Of a DNA stretch of 64,000 nt, positions 1-7,020 are shown in pieces (position 1 is the first letter of the stretch; each line of letters begins with the position of its first letter). A model generated the notes under the pieces. It had not been told where the DNA came from. It worked only from the letters and a program-made list of their open reading frames with translations, and did not search any database. Source of the DNA: JACVRN01 sp035276685 (lineage in GTDB: Bacteria; Acidobacteriota; Blastocatellia; Pyrinomonadales; Pyrinomonadaceae); NCBI GenBank assembly GCA_035276685.1, contig DATELK010000201.1:1-64000 (forward strand), read 5' to 3'. The position numbers and the translations under genes were made by a program.

Positions 1-1150
1 CCGCCATCTCCGTGAAGAGGATGTTCAGGAGGTCAACTATGGTTTCGGGCCGAGCGCGGTGTGCCAGCTTGGCGAAGCCTCGCACGTCGCAGAACAGAAC
101 TGTGACGCGGCGGTTCGTCCCGCCCAACTGGAACTTCTGAGGGTTCTCTACAAGCTCCTTGATGATGTGCTCGGGCATGAAGCGCGCGAAGGCCGCGCGT
201 GCGCTCTCTTCGCGCCGCATGCGCTCGTGAGCGTTGGCGGCTTCTATCGCGGTGGCGGCCTGAGCGGCCACGGCCGCCAGAAGCTGCGTGTCCACGTCCG
301 TGAAGGTCTCAAGCACGTCGCGGCGGTCTATGTAGAGCGCGCCGTGGACGGCCTCGCGTCCCACGAGCGGCGCGCAGGCCAGAGAGCGTATGCCCTGCAT
401 GACGGCGCTCTGGCTGACGTTCAAGTCAACGTCGTGCCTCACGTCATGCGACGAAAGCATGACGCGCTTCTCCATAGCCGTTCGCACAGCCGTGCGGCTG
501 ATGGTGCTCTCCTGCACCTGCCCGCTACCGGAATTACGAAAGCGAAGGCTCACGGGCCTGGGGTCGCCGCAGGGGTCTGCGACGAGCGCCGCGCAGCAGT
601 CCGCGGGGATAGAGCTCATGACGACTTCCGTCGCGTAATCTAGGATGGCTCCCGTGTCGAAGACGGTGGCGAGCGCCGCGCTCATCTCGCAGAGCTGCGC
701 GAGAATCTCAGCCTTGCGACGCAGTTCCTTAAGCTCCGCCTCTTTGGTCTGGCCCGAGTTGAAGGTGGTCGTCAGAAGCTGCGAGACGCTTGAGCTTGCG
801 GGAACCATGGTGGTTCCCATAGAGAGCGGCTCGTCTATGTAGCGTAGCGGCGCGTCATCCTTCCAAATGACTTTGAAGGCGGCGCTGATAATCTTTATCT
901 CCTCGCCCGTGCAGAGCGTGTGAGGGGCGCTGGTAATCTGTTTCTCGCCGACTAAAACCAGATTGCCGTTGCTCACGTTCCAAAGCTCCGCCTGCTCGCG
1001 CGAGACGGCGCGAATCTCTGCGTGGCGGCGCGAGACGCGCAGGTCGTCTAGGCGAATGTTGTTGTCCTGCGCGCGTCCTATCGTGAGGCGAGCGCCTTCC
1101 GGCAACTCCCACTGCCTCTTCTGCCCGTCCAGCTCCTGAATAATGAACAT
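1..1150 (-). CDS. FHA-GAF-class III adenylate/guanylate cyclase (3' end cut by window edge)
   Basis: This open frame runs without a stop from an ATG at 1150 to the window edge, giving 383 residues. Residues about 1-95 look like an FHA phosphopeptide-binding domain, with TIGR, RVSRRHAEI and a later SNGN. Residues about 150-310 resemble a GAF sensor domain. From about residue 349 a class III nucleotide cyclase domain begins (VTVLFCDVRGFAKL, with the metal-binding Asp near 355). The rest of the catalytic domain lies outside the window, so substrate choice (ATP or GTP) cannot be judged. A GAGGG lies just before the ATG. No membrane segment is visible, so a soluble signalling enzyme is inferred. 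A terminator separates it from the upstream secreted-protein gene. Confidence 0.85.
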   Translation of the reverse strand, partial: MFIIQELDGQKRQWELPEGARLTIGRAQDNNIRLDDLRVSRRHAEIRAVSREQAELWNVSNGNLVLVGEKQITSAPHTLCTGEEIKIISAAFKVIWKDDAPLRYIDEPLSMGTTMVPASSSVSQLLTTTFNSGQTKEAELKELRRKAEILAQLCEMSAALATVFDTGAILDYATEVVMSSIPADCCAALVADPCGDPRPVSLRFRNSGSGQVQESTISRTAVRTAMEKRVMLSSHDVRHDVDLNVSQSAVMQGIRSLACAPLVGREAVHGALYIDRRDVLETFTDVDTQLLAAVAAQAATAIEAANAHERMRREESARAAFARFMPEHIIKELVENPQKFQLGGTNRRVTVLFCDVRGFAKLAHRARPETIVDLLNILFTEMA

Positions 1151-1210
1151 ATACCCTCGCACGCTTATTTTAACCCAGCGCGGGGCAAACGAACATAGAG
1201 GAGCGAAGCG

Positions 1211-1249
1211 GAAAACAAAAAGCCCCCGCTACCATCGCGGAGGCTTTTT
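1211..1249 (-). terminator. Rho-independent terminator after the secreted protein gene
   Basis: On the minus strand a GC-rich hairpin (arms around AAGCCTCCGC and GCGGGGGCTT) is followed by a T-rich run. It lies 20 bases past the stop of the 1272-1997 gene and should end that transcript before the cyclase gene. Confidence 0.8.
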
Positions 1250-1271
1250 GCCCGACCGAAGGAAGTAAAGC

Positions 1272-1997
1272 TTATCTACCGCCCTTGGCGAAGTAGCTGA
1301 CGCACTGGCCCTGATTCTTAAACGGGCCGGGCGCTGCATAGAATTGCTGCCAGCCGCCGTTCTTGCAGGTGTCCGCGCTCTCGAAGGAGAAGAGGGTGTT
1401 GTTGACCATGATGTTGTCGACGAGGGACGTTTGCACGCCGCCCACCTGCGACCAACCGGCATCGGTCACCAACTGAAGCCCCACGACTTCATAGCTTCCG
1501 TAGGCTGCCACGGCGCTGTCGTAAGGGTCATAGAAATTTCCACCCAACTGGCTGGTGTCTACTGTTTTGCCAGTTTCGAGCAGGTCGCCGCTGCTCTGCC
1601 AGCCCGGAGTGCAGAGGTTATAGTTGGGAGGCGTCCCCAGATAGACAAAGATGTTCTTGACCGTAGTTGTGTTGGGGATAAGCACGTTAATCTGGAATCT
1701 GGGCGAGCCGCCGCCGCAATCTCCCTCGGTCAGATTAAAATCGGTGCTGAGCTTCTCAAGGTCTGCGAAGGTTATTCCGGTAGGAATACCAAGGTCTATG
1801 CCGCCGTAGCCGGGGTCATTATCCGAGCGGAGCTGGGCCGCCGTCGGTGAGGCGTTGCCCGGCGAGACGAGCTGCGCTTCGCCGAAGAGCTCATAGGCTC
1901 CGGCCGACGCCTTCTTACCGAAAGCCAGGCTGGTGCACAGCAGAGCAAAAACGAGCGAGGTAACAAGAACTGAGCTTTTTCTGGTGAATTTACTCAT
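1272..1997 (-). CDS. Secreted protein with C-terminal FKNQGQC cysteine motif (paralogue 1)
   Basis: A 241-residue protein with a signal peptide (MSKFTRKSS, then a hydrophobic stretch to about residue 30). The frame is open further upstream, but AAGGAG lies 8 bases before the ATG at 1997, which fixes the start. The body is not a family I recognise; it is rich in Asn, Gly, Thr and Pro, as many secreted beta-sandwich proteins are. The last about 30 residues carry CKNGGW...FKNQGQCVSYF, a Cys-containing tail also present in the paralogue at 2582-3445. Such tails occur in secreted proteins of several phyla, and their role is not known to me. The gene has its own promoter and a roughly 400-nt leader RNA. 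Function unknown. Confidence 0.75.
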   Translation of the reverse strand: MSKFTRKSSVLVTSLVFALLCTSLAFGKKASAGAYELFGEAQLVSPGNASPTAAQLRSDNDPGYGGIDLGIPTGITFADLEKLSTDFNLTEGDCGGGSPRFQINVLIPNTTTVKNIFVYLGTPPNYNLCTPGWQSSGDLLETGKTVDTSQLGGNFYDPYDSAVAAYGSYEVVGLQLVTDAGWSQVGGVQTSLVDNIMVNNTLFSFESADTCKNGGWQQFYAAPGPFKNQGQCVSYFAKGGR

Positions 1998-2148
1998 GGG
2001 GCTTCTCCTTTTTGGAAGAATTATTGGGGGCAAGAATTAAGCTCCTGCCGTCTGTTAAGTGATGGCGAACCAGCGTACTAACAGAACCGACAGCTTATCG
2101 TCCGCCTGAACAGAGCCGTAGCTGCTACGGGTTCAGCCGGCTGAAACA

Positions 2149-2406
2149 CCATGCCGCACGTATCATGGCCTGAGGATTTAACGCTGGCTCGGTAAAGACA
2201 CTTACGTTCACACAAAAGCAACCGCTCAAGGCGGCGTCGCAAGTGGCACTACGATGAAGTTACTGGTGATGGAACGAGGTATGTGGCAAGGGGCTCTGGG
2301 CTTATTTGTCTTGCTGAACTACTTGTTTTCCAACACCCGGAATGACCGCACGTCTTTCTCTGGGCCAAGAAAACCACGCGGCGACCATCAATCATGCTGT
2401 AAAGCG
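2149..2406 (-). ncRNA. Candidate structured 5' leader RNA, copy 1
   Basis: This is the conserved part of the long leader of the 1272-1997 gene. Three blocks match copy 2 exactly: 2285-2307 (23 bases), 2237-2257 (21 bases) and 2149-2169 (21 bases, able to form a CCATG/CATGG hairpin). GGTGTTGG (minus strand of 2330-2337) can pair with CCATCACC (2265-2272) at 7 of 8 positions. GTTCA (2315-2319) can pair with TGAAC (2206-2210). GCAAG can pair with CTTGC inside the core. There is no convincing reading frame; the short plus-strand ORF here is not conserved in copy 2. I do not recognise a known riboswitch class. Confidence 0.6.
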
Positions 2407-2412
2407 CCGCAC

Positions 2413-2441
2413 ACTTTAATCCACTATAGAAGGAGTGTCAA
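2413..2441 (-). promoter_or_regulatory. Sigma70-type promoter for leader copy 1
   Basis: TTGACA (2436-2441), a 17-base spacer, then TAAAGT (2413-2418) on the minus strand. Copy 2 has the same -35, spacer length and -10, although the spacer sequence differs. Transcription would start near 2406, giving a leader of about 400 nt. Confidence 0.7.
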
Positions 2442-2462
2442 GGTAATTCGGGTCTAACGAAA

Positions 2463-2560
2463 CAGGTCAGTACCGCTTGCGGTAGCGGGCGGGTTATACG
2501 CACACTTGCGTCAAGCTTAAGGCTTGAGACCCGCCCGCTATCGCAGGCGGTACTGACCTG
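2463..2560. repeat. Long palindromic repeat, family A, copy 1
   Basis: Two 32-base inverted arms (2463-2494 and 2529-2560) surround a smaller inner hairpin. Each arm contains the core CCGC-(T/C)TGCGGTAGCGGGCGGG. A second copy with the same core is at 62171-62265. It lies just after the stop of the minus-strand gene ending at 2582 and may help end or stabilise that transcript. Confidence 0.85.
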
Positions 2561-2581
2561 CTTTTTTAACCAAGCGCTCTC

Positions 2582-3445
2582 TTACTTGCCTGTGTTGACG
2601 TACTGTATGCAGTCGCCCTGATTCTTGAACGCGGAGCCGTCCGCTCTCCTGTACGAGCCCCAGCTACCGGCCTTGCACTGCTCCTTGGCCGTGGCTACTT
2701 TGTAAGGCTCGAAATCGTAGGTCACGCAGTCTCCGTTGTAGCCGAGCGTGAGCGTGTCTGTCGAAGCTACCAGCGTGGGGTTGCCGCTTCCCTGGTTAAC
2801 GCCGAAGCCCAGGATGGTGGCGTTGGGATTGTTGGCTACGATGGTGTCCCACGTGACGAAGGTGTCGCGGTTAGGAGCGCCGGGGATGGGATTCGAAGAC
2901 CACCAGATGGCCTGGCCGCCCATGTAGGCGTCCCACGTCTGCCACGTGTTGTCCTGAATCGAACCCTGATTCACATTATAGACCGGCTCAAAGACCAGCG
3001 TCGTGAAATCGCCCGGGTTGAGCGTGCCGCCGTTGATGTCAACCTGTATGTTGATGGCCGGAAGCTGCACGTCAGAGTCCGTGGCGCTGGCGGCGCGATA
3101 GGTGGCGTAGCCCATCTGGTCAACGTCCGCGAGCGCCGTTCCGACGTGGTCATAGTTGAACAGGGTGACCTTGTCTGCGCCGGTCGGTGTGACGGTCTCA
3201 AGGCTGCCTACGCCCGAAGGAGGCGTCGCGGGGCCTACGCGGAACGTGCCGTTGCCTGCGTTGCGCGTGTAGAGCACCCAATTGTTCGTCGGCGGGGTGT
3301 TCTCTGCCTGTCGAACGATTTCGCTCTCGGTGACGATGATCTTGGTGCCGCAGACGGCTGAGACGCCCATCGTAGAGGCTGCGACGGCGAGGACAACGAA
3401 CGCGACGAGCGCGACGAGTTTAAACGAAGCGAAAGATTTCATCAT
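2582..3445 (-). CDS. Secreted protein with C-terminal FKNQGDC cysteine motif (paralogue 2)
   Basis: A secreted protein of about 287 residues with signal peptide MMKSFASFKLV...TMGVSA. The frame is open back to 3550, but AAAGGA sits just before two adjacent ATGs (3445 and 3442), and either may be the start. The body is not recognised. It has many Thr, Asn and Pro residues and no catalytic motif. The C-terminus, CKAGSWGSY...FKNQGDCIQYVNTG, matches the tail of the 1272-1997 protein, while the bodies differ strongly. Both genes share the promoter and leader RNA architecture, which points to shared regulation of two exported products. Function unknown. Confidence 0.72.
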   Translation of the reverse strand: MMKSFASFKLVALVAFVVLAVAASTMGVSAVCGTKIIVTESEIVRQAENTPPTNNWVLYTRNAGNGTFRVGPATPPSGVGSLETVTPTGADKVTLFNYDHVGTALADVDQMGYATYRAASATDSDVQLPAINIQVDINGGTLNPGDFTTLVFEPVYNVNQGSIQDNTWQTWDAYMGGQAIWWSSNPIPGAPNRDTFVTWDTIVANNPNATILGFGVNQGSGNPTLVASTDTLTLGYNGDCVTYDFEPYKVATAKEQCKAGSWGSYRRADGSAFKNQGDCIQYVNTGK

Positions 3446-3587
3446 TTTTCCTTTCATGATGGGGGCAAGATAATTACATCCTGCGGTTTCAGTTAAGCTA
3501 AAGAAGCGAGTCTGGGCGGCCTGACAAAACAGGCCTTGCTCGCTTTGCACAGTACTCTATTGCTCCGGCCTGAGGCCGGAAAAAGAA

Positions 3588-3826
3588 CCATGCCGCACGT
3601 ATCATGGCTAAATTGATTTAACCCTGCTTGAGGAGGTAAACGGATAAAATATCAACGGTGGCGCTCGCAAGTGGCACTACGATGATTTAATGCTGGTGAT
3701 GGCGGGACTACGGCAAGGGGCTCTGGGCTTATTTAACTTGCTTACCTCTTTAATCCAACACCAAAAACTGACCGTTAAAGCCGGGCAACATTTAACGGCA
3801 GCGAGACTGCTATGTTCCAAAGCGTA
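3588..3826 (-). ncRNA. Candidate structured 5' leader RNA, copy 2
   Basis: This leader precedes the 2582-3445 gene and shares blocks 3712-3734, 3665-3685 and 3588-3608 exactly with copy 1. CCGTTAAA/TTTAACGG (3772-3779 with 3791-3798) forms a perfect 8-bp stem where copy 1 has a different, shorter stem. GAGGTAA (3742-3748) pairs with TTACCTC (3633-3639) where copy 1 has GTTCA/TGAAC, so the pairing is kept although the bases change. GGTGTTGG (3755-3762) can pair with CCATCACC (3695-3702). The leader continues to the start codon, with a shared CTTGCCCCCA shortly before it. Confidence 0.6.
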
Positions 3827-3832
3827 AGGCGC

Positions 3833-3861
3833 ACTTTAATCTACAGGCGAGTGACTGTCAA
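3833..3861 (-). promoter_or_regulatory. Sigma70-type promoter for leader copy 2
   Basis: TTGACA (3856-3861), 17 bases, TAAAGT (3833-3838) on the minus strand, the same arrangement as at 2413-2441. It lies just past the end of the acyl-CoA synthetase gene. Confidence 0.7.
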
Positions 3862-3896
3862 GCTGGCCCACAAGTTTCTGGCCCAGTCTTCACGCA

Positions 3897-5456
3897 TTAG
3901 CTTTCCGCGTACTGGCGCGCAAGCTCCCTCTTGAGCAGCTTTCCCGTTGGGCCTTTCGGAATGTCTTTGACGAAGCGCACCGTCTTGGGACACTTGTAGT
4001 CTGCAAGCCGAGCGCGGCAGAAAGCTATAACTTCGTCTTCGGACACTTCCTCGGCTCCCTCTTTGAGAATCACGAAGGCCGCGACCTCTTCGCCGTAAAG
4101 CTCGTCGGGGATGCCTATGGTGGCGGCTGCCGCAACCTGCGGGTGCTGGTACAGAACCTCGTCTATCTCGCGCGGGTAGATGTTCTCGCCGCCGCGAATA
4201 ATCATGTCCGTCTTGCGGTCGACTATGTAGAAGAAGCCGTCCGCGTCTCTGTAGCCAACGTCGCCTGTGTGAAACCAGCCGTTGCGGAACGCGCGCTCGG
4301 TCGCCTCCGTGTTCTTGAAATAGCCCTTGAGGATGTTCTCGCCGCGCAGCACTATCTCGCCTAAGGTGCCGTCCGCGACTTCCCTGTCCTCGTCGTCCAC
4401 CACGCGCATCTCGTTGCCTATGGGCATGCCGCAGGAGCCGGGCCGCCTGCGCCCGTCCGGCGGGTTAAAGGTCGAGCGGCAGGTTGATTCCGACAGCCCG
4501 TAGCCTTCTATGACCAGACAGTTGAAGCGCTCCTCGAACCTCTTCATGACTTCGGCAGGGACGGGCGCGGAGCCGCACATGGCAAAGCGCAGTTGTTCAG
4601 TTCTCAAGCCTTCCGGCACTCCTTCCGGGTAAGTCTCAAGGAGCATGGAGAGCATAGTGGCCACGGAGCCGAAGGAGGTGATTTCGTAATCCGAGATGAT
4701 TTTCCAGAAGCGCGAGGCCGAGAACTTCGGGCTCACTACGGTCGAGCCGCCCGCGTAGAGCGGCGTCATCGTCGTGACCGAGACGGCGTTCATGTGAAAG
4801 AGCGGCATGATAGTGAGCAGACGGTCGCGCTCTGTGAAGCCGAGCCACAGTGCAATCTGTCGAGCGTTGGCTATCAGGTTGCCGTGCGTCAAGAGACAGC
4901 CCTTGGGCTTTCCCGTTGTGCCCGAAGTGTAGATGATTATCGCCTCGTCGTCGCGCCCGAGGTTTACAGGCGCAAGAGGCTCGCTGTCGGCAAACTCCCG
5001 CGTAGCTTCCGCTTCATCATCAAACTCTATAACGTGCCTGAGGTGCGTCAATCCGTCGCGAATCTCTTCGACTCTGGGAATAAATTCATGGCTTACGAGA
5101 ATCGCTTTGGCTTCGGAGTTGCCGATGACGAAGGCCATCTCCTGCGATTTCAGAAGGGAGTTGACGGGCCCCGCGAGCGCGCCCAGAGTGAAGCAGGCGA
5201 AGTACGCGATGATGTACTCCGCTGAGTTGGGCATGAGAAGGCTGACCACGTCGCCCTTCTTAATGCCTCGCTCGGAGAGCATGCGTGCGGCCCTCTTAAC
5301 GGCCCCTTCAAACTCGCCGTAGGTGAAGCTGCGGCCGTCCGCTTCCGAGAAGAGAAAGGGCTTGTCCGGCTGCGCTGCCGCGCGTGTCTCAAGCAGCTCC
5401 GGCAGGTTTCCGGCTTCCCTGCTCTGTGCATCTTCGCTCCTGTTCATGGCGAGCAT
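3897..5456 (-). CDS. AMP-forming acyl-CoA synthetase (fatty acid-CoA ligase family)
   Basis: A 519-residue member of the ANL superfamily, which activates a carboxylic acid with ATP and transfers it to CoA. The AMP-binding core YTSGTTGKPKG is at about 176-186. GYGLSE is at about 318-323 and GWFHTGD at about 393-399. The hinge motif DRKTDMIIRGGENIYP starts near 413. The C-terminal catalytic lysine lies in GPTGK near residue 504. The length is typical of medium- or long-chain and related acyl-CoA ligases. No signal peptide is seen. A second ATG (5447) is an equally plausible start because neither has a clear ribosome binding site. The true acid substrate cannot be read from the sequence. Confidence 0.88.
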   Translation of the reverse strand: MLAMNRSEDAQSREAGNLPELLETRAAAQPDKPFLFSEADGRSFTYGEFEGAVKRAARMLSERGIKKGDVVSLLMPNSAEYIIAYFACFTLGALAGPVNSLLKSQEMAFVIGNSEAKAILVSHEFIPRVEEIRDGLTHLRHVIEFDDEAEATREFADSEPLAPVNLGRDDEAIIIYTSGTTGKPKGCLLTHGNLIANARQIALWLGFTERDRLLTIMPLFHMNAVSVTTMTPLYAGGSTVVSPKFSASRFWKIISDYEITSFGSVATMLSMLLETYPEGVPEGLRTEQLRFAMCGSAPVPAEVMKRFEERFNCLVIEGYGLSESTCRSTFNPPDGRRRPGSCGMPIGNEMRVVDDEDREVADGTLGEIVLRGENILKGYFKNTEATERAFRNGWFHTGDVGYRDADGFFYIVDRKTDMIIRGGENIYPREIDEVLYQHPQVAAAATIGIPDELYGEEVAAFVILKEGAEEVSEDEVIAFCRARLADYKCPKTVRFVKDIPKGPTGKLLKRELARQYAES

Positions 5457-5498
5457 GATATATCACTTAAGCCCGCCTTCGCATCAAGAGAAGACTCA

Positions 5499-5580
5499 AA
5501 CAGGATGGACAGGATAAGCAGGATAAAAGAGAAAGCATCTCTTTATTCTTTATCCTGTACATCCTGTCCATCCCTGTTAA
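5499..5580. repeat. Palindromic repeat, family B (CAGGAT-type), copy 1
   Basis: Inverted arms built from a roughly 9-base unit (CAGGATGGA, CAGGATAAG...) face each other around a short loop. Copies are at 58938-59022 and 60712-60801. This copy runs into the 3' end of the VWA gene and encodes its last residues and stop. Confidence 0.85.
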
Positions 5581-6757
5581 ATTGTTTCTTCTTCAGCACG
5601 GGAGCGCCGCCCTGCTCTTCCGCCTGCTGCTGTTTGTTGTTCGGGTCAGGCGCTGAGGGTTTGTAGATGTAGCTGTCGCGGGAGCGCACGCTAAGCTCAG
5701 GCTGGTCGACTCTGACGCTGATGCGGCGTCGCTCGCCGGGCTGCGCGCCCTGCCTAGGGTAGTAGCCTAGCGTGTACTGGCGGCGCAGCTCTTCCGCTAT
5801 GTAGCTGAAGGCGGCGCGCAGTTGGCTCAGGTCCCGGCTGGCTTCGTATAGCCGCCCGCCCGTGAGCCCCGCAAGCTCGCGCAGGTATCGCTCGCCTCTA
5901 TCATAATCGGCGCGGCTTGAGCCGTTGCCGCCGCCGCTGCTTCCGCCTCCGCCAATCGTGATGGGTATCTTGCCTAGAATGCCGGGAAGGCGCGAGCCCG
6001 TCTGCGTCGAAGATGCGCCGTTATCATTCGACGCGTCGTAGGTGTCGTAAAGAATCGGATAGATGAGCGCGTCCAGCTCTTCCGCCGTGCGAAGGGTGCT
6101 CTCAAAAGTGGCATCGTTGCTCTTCGCGTCCACGCCGTCTGTGAACAGCACCACCGCCTTGCGCCCCTGTATGCGGTTGAGGTGATTCTGCATCAGCTTT
6201 TCCATGGCGTCGTAGAGCCGCGTGCTGAGACCACGGCCCGTTCCCTGTATGGCCTTGCGTATCTTCTCGCGGTCAAGCGTCGCCTCGCACTGGACTGTGA
6301 AACCTCTGGCGAATGAGACGACCATCACCTGGTCTTCCGGGCGCAACTGTTCTACGAAGGCCTGGGCGGCATCCTTTATGCGGCCGAGCTTAGACCAGAT
6401 GGAGGTGCTCGTATCCAGCATCAGGACGACTGTGAAGGGCTTTTCGGTCGCGGCGAAATAGGCTATCTCCTGCTCGACTCCCTCTTCGTAGAGGCGGAAG
6501 TCGTCCTTCCGAAGGTCAGGGATGTATCGGCCCTGCCGGTCTGTGATGCTGACAGGCACCGTGACGAGAGTCGTGTTGACGCGCACCACGTCGCCCTCTC
6601 CAACCTCTTCGGGCGTGGGCGTCGGCTGAGCCTGCTGTGCCTCGGGCGCGGTCGCGTCGGGTTTACTCGCGCGGCGCTCTCGCACCTGAGCCCGAAGGGC
6701 GGGCGCTGTCACGAGCAGCAGGCAGCAGAGCAGGGCGGCAGCAACGGTTCGTCTCAT
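5543..6757 (-). CDS. Secreted VWFA-related (acidobacterial type) protein
   Basis: A 404-residue exported protein with a signal peptide ending near ALRAQ (about residue 24). A von Willebrand A-like domain spans about 95-350. Its metal-ion site LDTSTS follows the strand TVVLM. The later LYDAMEKLM and AVVLFTDGVD segments, and an RRQYTLGYYP motif near the end, are typical of the VWFA-related family that is expanded in Acidobacteriota. The family is thought to act in protein-protein contacts; the partner is unknown. A Gly/Ser-rich insert lies near residue 275. The final residues QFNRDGQDVQDKE are encoded by a family B palindromic repeat, so the native C-terminus was probably shorter or different. 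Confidence 0.85.
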   Translation of the reverse strand: MRRTVAAALLCCLLLVTAPALRAQVRERRASKPDATAPEAQQAQPTPTPEEVGEGDVVRVNTTLVTVPVSITDRQGRYIPDLRKDDFRLYEEGVEQEIAYFAATEKPFTVVLMLDTSTSIWSKLGRIKDAAQAFVEQLRPEDQVMVVSFARGFTVQCEATLDREKIRKAIQGTGRGLSTRLYDAMEKLMQNHLNRIQGRKAVVLFTDGVDAKSNDATFESTLRTAEELDALIYPILYDTYDASNDNGASSTQTGSRLPGILGKIPITIGGGGSSGGGNGSSRADYDRGERYLRELAGLTGGRLYEASRDLSQLRAAFSYIAEELRRQYTLGYYPRQGAQPGERRRISVRVDQPELSVRSRDSYIYKPSAPDPNNKQQQAEEQGGAPVLKKKQFNRDGQDVQDKE

Positions 6758-7020
6758 AAGCCTTTATGCCTCCTGAGCCTTTCTTTCTCTTGCAGTACTG
6801 TCCGGGGAAAGCGGGGCGAGTTTCACTTATAAGACGATTGAACGCCGTAAAGCGTTAACCACGGCGCGAGTAAATCCGGCCCCGAAAGCCCATAGAAAAT
6901 AAGGGTACAAAAGACCCAGCTATGATATATTACAGTCGCACTCATCTTTGATGATTCAATAAACCGTAAAGCTTTTCAAAATCTTCTCTCTAAGGACATC
7001 CGAGGTCAGGCCGGAAAGCT

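Noticed and set aside
2254..2457. 67-residue plus-strand ORF in the first leader
   Set aside because: The frame is not conserved in the second copy, and the region is better explained as a leader RNA on the other strand.
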